Source: Nymphalis io (Eukaryota > Arthropoda > Insecta > Lepidoptera > Nymphalidae). Taken from it: a DNA stretch of 64,000 bases. The notes beneath the pieces were generated by a model. That model was not told the DNA's origin, searched no databases, and worked only from the letters and a program-made list of their open reading frames with translations. The stretch is taken from contig NC_065893.1 in assembly GCF_905147045.1 (NCBI RefSeq), positions 2,728,001 to 2,792,000 of the forward strand. Direction: 5' to 3'. This document shows positions 1-12,811 of the stretch, piece by piece; within the stretch, counting starts at the first letter, position 1; every line of letters begins with the position of its first letter. Made by a program: the position numbers and the translations under genes.

Positions 1-389
1 GGGCTGTTACTGAGAGTAAGTTCATAAATTTGTTTATTTACATTAATTAATTTAATTGTCAATTTTTTATAACGACGTTTACTTCTTCTTTTTTTTATAA
101 TTTTTGCATGTTTTGTTTTGTTTTTATAAATAGTTCCTCTTTCTTTTTTTTGCTTACGTAATTTAGTTCTTTTTTTAAGTTTTATAACAAAGAATGTATT
201 TTTTTTATTCCTACGCATGTTAAGCTAGCCTATAAGTGAGGTAAGCAATTTTTTATTAGAATAAGAAACAAAATTGTATACAGCGTTGGCTTCCTATTTC
301 AAAAAAAAAAAAAAATATTGGCTATCCAATGTAAAAAGAATCATCGAAGTTGAACTAGTCTGTAAACCGTTATGCGTTGTCATACATAC

Positions 390-445
<56 letters not shown>

Positions 446-840
446 GTATATATATTATAAATATATATATCCTTTTTTGGTTTAGTCAGGTTAGGTTAAA
501 AAATAGAGCTGATCCGATGTAAATAAGGTAAATTAATGTATATTTTTTCCTTATTTGCTCTAATTAATGAAAAGTAATATCCCATTTGAACATATTATGA
601 CGTCAAGTGTATGTCACAGTTTTATTAGCGACCCATGCCATGCGCTATCTATTTTTAGGTCACATTTGTGTCATAGTTCGCATACAGTTCGTAGTTATCA
701 TTTTTATTTATTCGCAAATTCGCTTATAGAGCTTCGTTCACAGACAGAACATTTTTTAATATTTTTACAGATGCTATTCGACTATCTTAGTAATATTATG
801 CAAGAGAAAAATTTGTGTGTAGATGTTTTTTATTTTATAG
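1..840. other. AT-rich spacer, no gene seen
   Basis: Long T runs and AT-rich sequence with a dinucleotide microsatellite near 392-442. Short open frames here are low complexity and have no recognisable domain. Confidence 0.6.
392..442. repeat. (TA)n microsatellite
   Basis: About 50 bp of uninterrupted TA repeat, flanked by TACTAAATATAT on the left and its reverse complement on the right, so the whole tract is palindromic. Confidence 0.95.
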
Positions 841-1108
841 AATAGGAAGGCGGACGAGCCACCAGATGGTTAGTAGTCACCAACGCCCATAGACATTGGC
901 ATTGTAAGAAATGTTAACCATCGCTTACATGACCAATGCGCCACCAACCTTGAGAACTAAGATGTCTCTTGTGCCTATAATTACACTGGCTCACTCACCC
1001 TTCAAACCGGAATACAGCAATACCAAGTACTGCTATTTTGCGGTAGAATATCTGATGAGTGGTTGGTCTCTACCCAGACGAGCTTGCACAAAGCTCTACT
1101 ACCAGTAA
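841..1108 (+). repeat. Interspersed repeat, GGCGGACGAG family, near full length
   Basis: This family recurs about 20 times in the window. Its landmarks in order are GGCGGACGAGC, CACCTGATGG, GACATTGGCATTGTAAGAAA, CCAATGCGCCACCAACCTT, CACTGGCTCACTCACCCTTC, TTTGCGGTAGAATAT and ACAAAGCCCTACCACCA. No coding sequence is visible in it. It is probably a non-autonomous retroelement or a LINE tail; its class is not certain from sequence alone. Confidence 0.8.
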
Positions 1109-2404
1109 AAAAATCTCAAGTAGATGAAAATTAGATATAGAAGACTTGTGAAATAGGTAATAAATAAGGCTTTGTAGCACATTTCATTTTATTTTATTAC
1201 GCTCCCTCACAAGGACCATACAAAGCTTACATTACACATTACATCTTAATTTTTCGTTGAAATAAAAGAAATAGAGATCTGATTTTAAAACATAATTTAG
1301 TTAAAGTTTCCAAAAATATCATAGAATTCGTACAAATTATTTTTCTTTATTTTAAAGACCAACTTACATTACGAAATTATAATATGTTTTTATATACATA
1401 AGAAAAAACATATTTTTTTGTTGAAACATAAATAATTCGGTCTCGTTTAAGGCACTACATTTTAATATCTTAATCGCCGAGTTGTGAAAACAGAAAGAAA
1501 AGAACAGTTTATCAATCAATCAGTCAACAGCCAATCGTAGTTCACTGCTGAACATAGGCCTCTCCCAATGTGCGCCAAAGCTTCCGGTCCTCTGCATTCC
1601 GCATCCAGTCGGTACCTTCTACCGATACCTTCTTAAGGTCATTCATTTATGTTTATAGTTTATATGTTAAATGAAGGGAATATTTACCAAATATGATATA
1701 ATTTTCAGAATAACTGAATGTTAATCAGTGTCTCTATTTTTTTTTCGTTTCTATTTCTATGAAACAAACGTATAACGCAAAATTTAAAGTAATTCAATTA
1801 ATTATTAAAAACAGGAAGTCAGAGGGACTGCCGATAGAATTGAAAACTTGAAACTGTCTGTCCAATTTCCACATCTATTGGCATTCCAAGTAGTAATTCT
1901 TACTTAAATTATTTGTACTTTCAACGATTTCATTATATTAAAATTGGCATATCGGTGACGCGAAGCCACGATAATCCCCTACGATAAACCGTAATAGAAG
2001 TAATAGAAGTTTTCACTTCAAAAAACAGTAATGCGATGTTCAGCAGTTTAAAATTAGAAATTATTTAACTTTTTGTCATAGTAATTATTTAGGATGACAA
2101 TAACTCTACTTTGGGCAGAGCAGAGAAATAAAATTAAAAAGAGAACTTCATAATCACCATTATTTAAATAATTGCTTATTATTAAGAAATTATATAAACG
2201 CAGCTCAAGTCCCTTATCTAATTAACACGATATATTTTTTGACGACGATTGAATGCACGTTACGCATTAACTGGATTTAGAATAATATGTATCATTTTTC
2301 TTTATGTTGTATAGTAGAAAAAAAAAAGAAATCAAGAAATAATTCGTTTTTTTACAGATAAATAAATAATTATAATCGAAGAGTATTCAAAAGGTATTAA
2401 TAAA
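1109..2404. other. Spacer without a gene
   Basis: AT-rich intergenic DNA. The only recognisable item is the LINE-tail-like repeat at about 1514-1640. Confidence 0.5.
1514..1640 (+). repeat. LINE-tail-like repeat (CATAGGCCTCTCCCAA family)
   Basis: Contains CAACAGCCAATCGTAG, CACTGCTGAACATAGGCC and TGCGCCAAAGCTTCCGGTCC, a string common at 3' ends of lepidopteran non-LTR elements. Shorter relatives lie near 6464-6530 and 63570-63622. Confidence 0.65.
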
Positions 2405-2635
2405 TAGAATGACAAATGGACCACCTGATGGTAAGTGGTCACCGCCCGAAGTCTTTTAAAAAATATCAACCTTCTTACTTTGTAGTACAACCTTCTTATG
2501 TCTGTAGTTACACTGGCTTACTCACCGTTCAAACCGAAACACAACAATACTAAGTATTGCTATTTGGCGGTAGAATATCGGATGAGTCTGGGGTACCTAC
2601 CCAAACATTCTTAAATAAAGCCCAACCACCAAGTA
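2405..2635 (+). repeat. GGCGGACGAG-family repeat, 5' truncated
   Basis: Starts at the CCACCTGATGGTAAGTGG landmark and ends near the CCACCAAG terminus. It lies about 350 bp upstream of the lipase start codon. Confidence 0.75.
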
Positions 2636-2986
2636 AAACTATCTTAATCAGGAGTTCTTTGAGTATGCTAGAAAGAGTGAAATGAAATTGGCTTCGAATG
2701 GAAAATATAAGTTTCTTTCAAGATATGTAAAACAAAAGTATATGAACTAATTTAATTATATGAACTACCTACATACATTTATCTACAAACTTACATGAAC
2801 ACGGAAATACGTAATTTGTGAGTGAGGTTAATAATTTTTTTTATCAAACGTTAACAAAAATATCAGTATACTATAAGCCTTCTAACCAATTACGATATCA
2901 TCCAATTATTATGAATATACCCGAATATCGTACTTTTATTTATTTTAAGTAATGTTTTGTCTTCAATATTATATATCATCTCAGTC

Positions 2987-5724
2987 ATGATACGCGTGAC
3001 GTATAACTATGTACTAGCTTTTGTTTTATTTATTGCGGTTACAAACGCCGATTCGATAGAAGATCGCTTTCGTATACTTTATTCAAAGAATATTAAGTGT
3101 GAGTAATTGAAGACAAATTCTTTACAAGTTATTCATTTGTTTTTTAGAATTGTTTATTTTTTAATTCGATGTTGTTGTTATTTTTACTGAATATGAAATA
3201 GGCAAAAGTCTATGACCATACAGCTTATTTGTTTTTGTTTGAATGTCAAGTAGAGGTCTAAATTTAAGTCGCTTAGACTTTGTGCAGCTCGTCTGGGTGG
3301 ATATCGCCTTTTAAATTATCCTACTATCAAATAGCAATAAATTATATTGCTGTGTTCCAATTTAAATGGTGTGGTAACGAATACAAGAATACGCGGCTTA
3401 ACATCCTAGGGTAACTATGGTTGGAGCCCACTGAGTCTTTGAAGTGGGTTAATTTTACAGTGCAAGTTTCTATGGGCGAAGATTACCTTCTGGTGGATCA
3501 TTTGCTCGTCTGCTTTTTAATTGGTTTTGTATTGCAAATTAAATAATATAATTTATTTTAAATAATATAAGTTATTAACATAAGTGAAACTAAAACGAAT
3601 ATAAAAGAAAATATCACTCTTTGAAATTAGAACATAGATATAATAATTTTAATAAAAACCCAATTGGAATTATATAAAACAAAGATTTATATACAATCAA
3701 GTTTCGTATATTTTTTCCCTTTTATAATTTTTGTAATATTTACATTTTTGTTTTCAATTTATTTCAGGTGACCATAATAGATCCTTAAATCTTGATGTAA
3801 GTGAAACACGTGTTTATTTCTATGATTTCGTCAACAACATAAATATTAGTAGCAGAATTGACAATGCAGCTGATTTATTGCGAAAGTCTGTTGCACTAGA
3901 TAACAGTAGACGGGTCATTGTATTCGTTCCTGGTTACAAGAGCCAGATAAAAAGAGTTCTTGAGGAGTTAATGAGACAAACCTACAAAAGTGTACCTAAT
4001 ATTTATCTAATAATAATAGACCATTCAGCTTACACTTACGAAAACAAAGATAAATTTCAAAGCTACTCACGTTCTGTACAATATGCGTACTATATTGGAA
4101 CCTCTTTGGGAAAGTTTTTAGCTGATTTTTGTGGTAGAAAAGTCCGACCAGACAATGTTCACTGTATAGGTCACAGTTTGGGAAGCCATATTATTGGGTA
4201 CGCTGGTGAAACATTCACGAATATAACAAACGAAAAGCTATGGCGAATCACAGGCTTAGATCCTGCTGGCCCATGTTTTTCTAGGAGTCATGTCGAGGAT
4301 CATATACGATCAGGCGTTGGGAAGTATGTTGAAGTGTACCACTGCAATGCTGGCTATTTGGGTACGACAAGAACGATAGCGGATACGGATTTCTTTTTCA
4401 ATTACGAAGGAAAAATTCAGCCAAATTGTGATGAAGGTATACCTATTATTTAAGATTATAATTTGATAATGTCTAGCTGATAACATGCACTGCAACTGCG
4501 CGGGACACATTATAGTGCAAATACAAGTGCACTTTCTATTTGTTCACTATAATATTATGGAACGGTAAATACGATACGACCGGAAAGTATTTTGCAAGTC
4601 ACAGGCGCGAAAGTTGTGCCAACTTCCAAACAACGGGTTACTGTAAATTTTCGCGCGTTCATATCTAGGCAAGCTACTCTGAGTTTTTCATGTGCCTAAT
4701 TAATTGTTTGTATAATTCACTTTGTGTTCCGCGGTACAGCATAACGAATAAAATTATCTTATATTTGTAACAATCAGGATACCAATGTAGCCTTCAAACC
4801 TTCTCCCTAACAGGGAAGAGACTTTTGCACATCAGTGTTATTTATTTTACTTCATATACTAAAATATTATATTTGTTTTAAATAATTTATATGGACTCTT
4901 GAACTCCTCCACACCAATTTATTCAACTTTAAAACCTCTTCATTAAAGTATCTGGAAAATATCTTGTGCTTTGGTAAATTTTATCTCGATGGGCTATTTG
5001 TGTTTGGGGTGGAATAAAGCTTATGTTGTATTTGTACTATTACTAAGTCTATTTTTATAAAACTATATATATTTTAATATAAATCAAATAATACAAAACG
5101 GGACAAAGTAGGACGACTTATAAAACGAAGATTTCATCGTTTCTTTATGATTTCCAAGGTTTAATTGAAGGACCACGTAGGCCCGACTAGTAGCATAGCA
5201 GTTACTATTTTTATATTATAAGAATATGGGAGATCGATTTTGATATTGATTTTAAATACAAATTTATAATCGAAATGACTATCATATTTAAAAACTGTGT
5301 TGCTATTATTAGATACTAATAAATATAAAGTTTCTATTTTTTTTGTCTGTAAAATACTAACTCGTTTATTAATTTATATAATATGTATAAACTTGTACAG
5401 AATCATATTATATATTGTCTATCCAATTTTAACGTAAACCTTAAACTTATTGTTCGACATGTCGTATGATTTTTTTTTTAATTATGCTTTTATATTTTTT
5501 CAGGTGACAATCTTGAAGAAACAGTAAAATGCTATCACAAAGCCTGCGTCAAATATTGGACGAAAACCGTTCATAACCCGGAATTGTATTTGGCTCGCTC
5601 CTGTCCTTCATACAAGGCCTTTTCGGAAGGTTTATGTGAAGAAAACGAGACGACAATAGCTGGCTGTTATAACCCTGGTGATGCAAGAGGGATTTTTTAC
5701 GTCTCCACCAATACAACTCCTTGA
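2987..5724 (+). CDS. Pancreatic-lipase-family secreted lipase (three exons)
   Basis: Secreted alpha/beta-hydrolase predicted to cleave acyl esters of neutral lipids or phospholipids. Exons are 2987-3098, 3768-4436 and 5504-5724, joined in phase 1 at canonical GT/AG borders, giving 333 residues, a usual length for insect members. The start was chosen because exon 1 encodes a hydrophobic signal peptide (about residues 1-21). The nucleophile elbow GHSLG puts Ser174 at the centre, GLDPAGP gives Asp202, and CYHKAC in exon 3 gives His272: a complete Ser-Asp-His triad in family order. DFFFNYEGKIQPNC matches the family's conserved DFxPNxGxxQPxC stretch. The oxyanion-hole region reads VFVPGYKS where most relatives have His-Gly, an oddity that may alter activity. 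Paired cysteines in the C-terminal part suggest an extracellular protein. Neutral lipase and phospholipase A1 cannot be told apart here. Confidence 0.9.
3268..3516 (-). repeat. GGCGGACGAG-family repeat in lipase intron 1
   Basis: Reverse-strand copy, with the ACAAAGTCTAAG-side terminus on the left and GCAGACGAGCAAATGATCC (rc) on the right. It lies wholly inside the 3099-3767 intron. Confidence 0.7.
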
Positions 5725-7095
5725 TTTGTAAGGATGTAAATATTTCGTTATTGTTCTTTAATTAACAAAATACAACTCTTATGGAATCATTTCCGTGTAG
5801 TTTTTCTGTCGTTGATGATTTTCTCAGTGATTGTTGTTTTCGTAATTTATTTATTAGTTAACGTTTGAATGCATATAAATGAAAGTCCATAAAATAGTAA
5901 CTTAATTATAAAGAAAAAAAAAAGAAAAATTATATACTGTTATTTAAATAAAAGTAACAAATATTTTAATACCATTTTATTACCGACTTCAGCTACACGT
6001 TACGTTTATGGTAAGTATAAATTGATAAATATTTCCAAGAAGTTTGTATCGTACATACCAATACCGTAAGTTAATGGGCTTAAAGTGGATTAATTATATT
6101 GTAAAAAATAACTTATCTTTACTTAAAGCAGCAAACATAAAATCAACTAACCTTGAAATAAAAAACAATGTATTTGGTAAATAACAACGTAGAATACGTT
6201 GTTATTTTATCACAAACAAAGTACATTAAGAAGGACAATGCATCTGTTTTCAGTCGTTTAATTCTCATTCATCAGAAAAAACGTGACGTAAATATTTGCG
6301 ACGGGGTATTGCATTAATCACGTTATGTGCGTAAGTGCATTAATTGCGGAAATTTATATTAAAAATAACACAAGCTAATAAGAATTTCTATGTAAATATA
6401 AGAAGTAAAATAAGGAAACATGGGATACTATATTCTAATGAAATCTTATTATTAAATGTTCAATCAATCAATCAATTAACAGCCTTTCGTAGTCCACTGG
6501 GCCTCTCCCAAGTTGCGCCAAAGCTCCTATTAATCTTAAAACAGAATAATTTTTGACTCTTGAACTATGACATTTTGACGCTTAAAATATGTAACAAATT
6601 AACACTTTGTTTAAGTGACGTAGATTGTCGGTAAGCAAACATCGTTGATTTAAGTACGAGTATTTACTTTTGTCCTCCTTTCCTCAACTTTATTTCAGTA
6701 ATGAAAACTTCTGCACATTGAGGATTGATTTTTACAAGTTTAATCTTCTTACAAATAATATAGTTAAGCCTATTCCACAGTAGACGTTCACACTAGTAAA
6801 AAAAAAACAACTTTATCATTGTGTCGACGTTATATCGTTGATAGATATCTTAAATAATTTATGATATTCATTAATGATTCATAAAAATGGCATTTCGAGT
6901 GTCGGTTAAGTTTTTATCGAAAGTAAAACTAAAGTGATTACCCTTTTTATTTGATATATTGAAAAACAGATCTAGTTCATACTAGATCTAGTTAGTTTTG
7001 GCAGTATTTAGTATCAAAATATTAAACTTAAGCCAAACAGAAGTCTTAGATAATCCAGACTCTATAATTTGGCTCAAGGCGTTCCACTTCTTGTT
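5725..7095. other. Spacer downstream of the lipase
   Basis: AT-rich intergenic DNA. AATAAA-like signals lie near 5940-5950, about 220 bp after the lipase stop. A short LINE-tail-like piece is at 6464-6530. No exon-like open frame with a domain is seen. Confidence 0.5.
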
Positions 7096-7099
7096 AGTA

Positions 7100-7200
7100 A
7101 AAACAATGTATCATTTGCTTATATCGTTCATATACATTAAAAACAAATATGGACTAAAAACACTGCCTTGGGGATCCCCGAATGATAATGCATTGATGAC
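7100..7200 (-). mobile_element. Reverse-transcriptase fragment of a non-LTR retrotransposon
   Basis: On the reverse strand the sequence reads GDPQGSVFSPYLFLMYMNDI, the conserved RT block just before the catalytic YADD box in jockey/CR1-type elements. Only about 100 bp is recognisable; the rest is gone. It is dead. Confidence 0.7.
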
Positions 7201-7316
7201 TTATAAAATCACCGAGTTTTATACTCTGACTTATATGACACATTTCTTCTTTTAGCAATAATACACAATCATACATCAATGGATATATACATAGGTATAA
7301 TAATGTTATCTATACA

Positions 7317-7612
7317 ATAACAGCTTGTTAATGTCCCACTGCTGGGCTAAGTCCTTCTCTCCCTTTTGAGGAGAAGGTTTGAAGCTTGTTCCACCACGCT
7401 GCTCCAATGCGGGTTGGTAGAATACACATGTGGCAGAATTTCAATTAAATTAAACACATGCAGGTTTCCTCACGATGTTTTCCTTCACCGTTAAGCACGA
7501 GATGAATTATAAACACAAATTAAGCACATGAAAATTCATTGGTGTTTGCCCGGGTTTGAACCCACGATCATTGGTTAAGATTCACGCGTTCTTACCACTA
7601 GGCCATCTCGGC
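7317..7612 (-). mobile_element. tRNA-derived SINE (Metulj-like)
   Basis: Reverse-strand copy. The 3' tail side has GTCCCACTGCTGGGCTAAG; the tRNA-like head has the B-box GGGTTCAAACCCGGGC (here degraded) and CGTGAATCTTAACC. The family name rests on resemblance to the butterfly Metulj SINE. A short duplicated TTACCNCTAGGCCAT lies at the head end. Confidence 0.8.
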
Positions 7613-7872
7613 TTCTTACCGCTAGGCCATGCTATCTATATAATGAATCAATAAAAATTAGATTTTCGCATGAAAAAATGTCTACTTTTTTCAACAAATA
7701 GGTGTTTTAGATAACTTTTATCTTTTTTAATATAATGACTATTAAGATTAAAGCCGAGTTAATTTGAGCTCTTAGTTTCAGGGACTATAGTCTTGCAATG
7801 ATACATATGAAGTGAATTTATTATATTATACTTAAAGTTTTCATAATTTTCCGTAACTGAACGTACCTTTTT

Positions 7873-8150
7873 TATAGAATAGGAAGGCGGACGAGCATAA
7901 GGGCCACCTGATGGTACCAACGCCCATAGACATTGGCATTGTAAGAAATTTTAACCATTGCTTACATCACCAATGCGCCACCAACTTTGGGAACTACGAT
8001 GTTATGTAGGGAGGCACAAGGGGTGCCTGTAATTACACTGGCTCACTCACCCTTCAAACCGGAACACAACAATATCAAGTAATGCTGTTTTGCGGTAGAA
8101 TATATGATGACTGCGTGGTACCTACCCAGACGAGCTTGCACCACCAGTAT
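7873..8150 (+). repeat. GGCGGACGAG-family repeat, full length
   Basis: One of the best-preserved copies: GGAAGGCGGACGAGCATAAG at the start, all internal landmarks, and CGAGCTTGCACCACCAGTA at the end. Confidence 0.85.
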
Positions 8151-8303
8151 AGATAAGATAGACTTCGCCTTACGACACTGACACTATAAAATTAATTTTT
8201 TGGCGGACCTAAATCTTCATTATTATGCATTTGTAGTTTCAATCGAGTTACATTCCCACAGGATTCGCCAGCTCTTTCCCGGTAAATTGGGAGACGACGA
8301 ATC

Positions 8304-8384
8304 AATATTACTACTACGAGATTATTATCTCGTAGTAGTAATATTTTATTACTACTACGAGATTATTATCTCGTAGTAGTAATA
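8304..8384. repeat. Two tandem perfect hairpins
   Basis: Arms 8304-8322 and 8327-8345 form a perfect 19-bp inverted repeat with loop TATT. Arms 8347-8363 and 8368-8384 form a second perfect 17-bp stem with the same loop and the same ACTACTACGAGAT arm. The two are a direct duplication of one palindrome. Confidence 0.95.
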
Positions 8385-8406
8385 TTTATCATTACATAAA
8401 AGTCAG

Positions 8407-8663
8407 CACGTGAATCTTAACCGATGATCGTGAGTTCAAACCCGGGCACCACTTAAGTTTTTCATGTCCTTAATTTGTGATTATAATTCATCTCGTCCTT
8501 TTCGGTGAAGGAAAACATCGCGAGGAAACGTGTATGTATCTAATTTTACTAAAATTCTTCCACATGTGTATTCAACTAACCCAAATTGGAGCAACGTGGT
8601 GGAATAAGCTCCAAAACCTTCATTCACCAGCAGTGGGTCATTCACAGGCTGTTACTGTAAAAT
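8407..8663 (+). mobile_element. tRNA-derived SINE (Metulj-like)
   Basis: Head CGTGAATCTTAACCGATG with B-box GAGTTCAAACCCGGGC, body TTCATCTCGTCCTTTTCGG, tail AGCAGTGGGTCATTCACAGG then CTGTTACTG. Fairly diverged, so an old insertion. Confidence 0.8.
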
Positions 8664-11600
8664 GCTAATGAAAAATGTTAATGTAAATACTACCATTCAT
8701 ATACTATTATGCAAATGTTGGTAATACAAAATATTATATACATATTACGTGTGAAATAATACCTATTAAATATACCACAATTAAATATTTTGTTAGGTAA
8801 GGCCATCGCGTATAAAGTAGCAATAATTACTATACTGCAATTCGTTTTCCTTCCTCAATTTTTTTGTCTCAAAGATATAGATCTGGTAATTAGTGTTTAT
8901 ATGTTGAATCATCTAAGTGTACCGTTTAAAAGAAGAGGAATGTTTTTTTTTTATTTATAATTTTATTAACATAGTGTAGGCTATACCTATAGCAACAGGA
9001 AACTCTGGGCTGGATAACCGAAATTGGTAATAAATGGTGACAAAATATGTCTACTAATCGCGGGACTAATACACTATATCACGGTACAGTAAGCTATGTT
9101 AAAAGTATCTTTCGAGGGTAAAATCAAGAATTAGATTATTTGGCAAAGAACTGGATTTTATTGACGTAGTTTGCAAAATGTCTTAGACTGGTCATGTGGG
9201 TTGTAGAACCGATGGAGTAAGCGAGTCTTATAGTGAATTAATGATTGACAAACATAGCGATCCTTCGCTATGTATGTATAACACTCCACATGATCCAATG
9301 AACTGAAGGAAGTGGTAGGAAACGAGTAGACTCAAAGGGGGGAGAACTGAGAGCTTTGACTAACTTATACGTATAGCTGATGATGATAAAGATGAGATGA
9401 GTAATCGTTTTGAGCTTGAAAGTAACTTAAAAAAGAATTCTTACATGTGAATATACATCACAAAATATAACCCAAAAGAAAAGTACAGAAAGCAGCACAG
9501 AGGGTAATAGAGAAAATGTTTGTTACGTTTGTTATAATATAATTATTATAGTAATTAGTAACAAATATTTAAAATATATTAATAACAAAACACTTCGCCT
9601 ACAAGAGAACTTCGTTGATTCTCTGAAAAAGGACAATAATCAGCACAAAAGATTTTAACAATGATTTAATAATAATAATAATAATAAATAACTTTATTAA
9701 CCAAAAAGAAACAAAGACAAAAAAATTAAGGTACAAAACCATAAAAAAAGAGTTAACAATATCATAATTTGGTGAAAAGGTCGTAGTCTTAGCTAGGCTG
9801 CTTTTCAGTCTACGCCTTGTACATAAGCTGCCAACACAAACGCTACATTCAGTGCAGTAAAAGGTAAAAGGAGATAAAATTACTTAAATAATAAAAGTTA
9901 ATACAATTTATAACACTCACAATAGGCTGAAAGGTTTTTTTTTTAAATTCTAGAAAAATTTACTCTAATAGATACATGATATATGTATATAATAAGTTAT
10001 TTATTTAATTTAAATATATTTTGAAAATGAATTCACTCACTTAAAGAAGTTTTCACTTCTCAAAAAATACTTTAACAAAAAAAAAAAAGAAAATGGACTA
10101 AATATTTTTGTACAATTACACACAAGCAGTGCTATTTTGTAAGAACTCACTTCCTTACTCACCCGTGAAATTTTGACAACAGTCTCACGATGATATAATA
10201 TTTTGATGCGTGTATTCTTAATTGTATTATTGTCAATATCGCGTATCACTTTTTAACATTTTCCGTGGTGTTCTTACAGAATATAGCTAGCCACATAGAT
10301 TTCTCCTGTAATCGTCGAAATAAATAGCTCATTTGACAGCCACCAACCGTCTTGAAACAATGAAATTCTTATTCAAACAAGTGGATTTTTTCGAGGTTAT
10401 TTAATTGTTATATTTTTTAAATAAAAATAATAATTGTACAGTTACAAATTAATATTTAAATGTTATTATAATAATTGGATAGGGATATTCGAAAAAATAA
10501 TCTAGAAATCGCTGATTCTAAGTTAGAAAGTAAGACAAACCGGAACACAACAATATCAAGTATTGCTGTTTTGCGGTAGAATATCTGATGAGTGGGTGGT
10601 ACCTACCCAGACGAGCTTGCACAAAGCCCTACCACCAATAATTAATTTAAGATATATTCCTGTAAAATATAATATGAATTTAAGTAAAACTAGTTTTACT
10701 TAAATAAAAGTAGTTAATACTTTTAGAGATACGGTGAAATGCTAGATTTTTATGTATCTTCATAAATTTCGTTTAGATAATATACTTTTTAAAAATATAA
10801 AAAAAAAATTGTATTCTTTACGAGTTTTCCAAATTACTTAAGAATTCGTTTTTTTTTTGTGATAGTCAGACAACAGTTTCGAACACATTCTTATAGGACT
10901 TTTGTGATCTGTTCGTTATAGGTCAGATTCAGTTTTTTCATCGGATTAACGATACTCTTAACACTATAATGGTTGTTTTGCACAAAAATATTGCAATTTT
11001 AAGCCAATTTTTAATTCATTCTAGATACAAAATATCGTTACCATTCTGTAAAGATTATGATTTAGTATTGAAAATCTTAAATACCAATCATACGTTTATC
11101 CTAAATGATCTACGACCTAAGTAAATTAATGTGTGCTGTTAAATAATGTCATCCAAACCGACTTCTAACAACTACACAGGACACAAGTGTGTGTGCATCT
11201 GGTACTCTTTATTCCCTCACTTTCATAAATCGATGATAATTTTTCTAAATAAAGCAAGATTTATTTAACTCTAATTTGACCTAAGGCCATATTTTTTATA
11301 ACTATACTGACAAAAACCTGTATTCCGGTAAACCCAAATTATAATGACAATTTTGTAATAAAAATACTACATGTTCTTACGATTACTATCTACGAATGAA
11401 TCATAAATTCGTGCATGTAAAATAAGTGATAAAATTATATATTTTATATCGATGTTATGCTTTTGAATTTTATCTATTTATAACCTAGAAGCCCTCTTTG
11501 AATGTTTTTAACAAAGTAATAATAGTTACAGTAGTAACAATAGTTGCAGCTTTGCTTAGAGCTGTCCAGGTGGGCGGCTGCCAGACCTACGCATGTTGGG

Positions 11601-11939
11601 CACTGGGATACAGGCACAAAAAATAAGACTTTGCACTTATTTATGATACACGTCCCTAAAAATTAAACACAACGCCTTATCTACATATACAAGAATTTCT
11701 AACAAGAGACAAATTAAATGAGTGGCGCTAAGATATAATTATAATGTTTTCAACTACAGGAGACCAAAGGTTGCTCATTTAATTAATACAAAACGTGAAA
11801 AAGACGTTAATAAAAGAAAAATCAGACAAAAAATTCAACAAAGATTTACATAAATATTCAAATACCTAACAATAAATTAATTTGGTAATAATATGAAGGC
11901 TATTTAAAAAAGAAAAAGAGCCGAAAGGGCCTAGTAGAT
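8664..11939. other. Gene-free stretch, scattered repeat scraps
   Basis: About 3.3 kb of AT-rich DNA. An (AAT)n run lies at about 9667-9686 beside a possible LINE 3' end on the reverse strand. A GGCGGACGAG-family 3' half is at 10540-10642. I see no exon-like frame with a recognisable domain. Confidence 0.5.
10540..10642 (+). repeat. GGCGGACGAG-family repeat, 3' end only
   Basis: Begins at AACCGGAACACAACAATATC and runs to ACAAAGCCCTACCACCAA. The 5' truncation fits copying by reverse transcription. Confidence 0.8.
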
Positions 11940-12215
11940 CGAGTGAATCTTAACCGATGATCGTGGGTTCAAACCCGGCCAAGCTCCGCTGAATTTTCAC
12001 GTGCATAATTTGTGTTTAATCTTCATCTCTTGCTTGACGGTAAAAAAAACATCGTCAGAAAACCTCATATGTCTAATTTCACTGACATTCTGCCACATGT
12101 GTATTCCACCAACCCGCATTGGAGCAGTGTGGTGATATAAGCTCCAAACCTTCTCCTCAAAAAAGGGGAGGGGAGGCTTTAGCCCACCAGTTGGACATTC
12201 ATAGGCTGTCACTTA
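11940..12215 (+). mobile_element. tRNA-derived SINE (Metulj-like)
   Basis: Head GTGAATCTTAACCGATGATC, B-box GGGTTCAAACCCGG, middle CCACATGTGTATTCCACCAA, tail GGACATTCATAGGCTGTCAC. Short open frames on both strands across it are chance. Confidence 0.85.
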
Positions 12216-12811
12216 TCCATCCTATCATTAAAAGTCTAAATCAAAGTGTTTGTACCAAACGTACCGAATTGCCCGAAAGTAAGAAATTACAGACAATTTT
12301 CGAATATGTTTTCAATAATTAATTAATAATATAATCTTGGGAGTTTCCGAGACTGATGTAGGTATTTCGTAACTAACAAATTATGCAAGTATTACGATTG
12401 TCCTGTTTTGTGATCATCGTATACGTAATAATAACAATACCAGTGACAATGTACCTGTTTCCCTAACTGGGTTTTCCTCTTGTGTCCCGATAGTACCAAC
12501 GTCACATCATCTTACCTGCTTTGACTATACGCCATGAAAATATTGAGCAAGACGCACACCGGTAGTTTAAAACGTTAAATATTATCTCTCTATTTATAAA
12601 TCAAGTTTATATAAAAACGACACAATAAAGCGTAAGCGATTACATTTGAAAAGCAAGTAGGTTATCGAGTAATTAAGGCATATTATTCTATACTAGATGA
12701 TGTGTAGTATATTAGGTACTCATTGATGATGCCCGTAAGTCATGATTGAACTATTTACCATAAATGGGTACCCCAAATAATAAAAATTACGAGTAAATGA
12801 ATGTATCTTTT
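12216..12811. other. Spacer before the first spz block
   Basis: AT-rich, nothing recognised. Similarity to the other spz blocks starts at about 12812 (TTTAGTATTCAAATTTATA), which marks the left edge of the duplicated segment. Confidence 0.5.

Noticed and set aside
3878..4453. Single-exon lipase gene starting at 3878
   Set aside because: The frame is open upstream to a splice acceptor at 3767, and a signal-peptide exon and a His-bearing last exon join in phase.
9140..9400. Possible RTE-like LINE tail (ACTGGTCATGTGGGTTG)
   Set aside because: Too decayed to translate into any recognisable motif on either strand.
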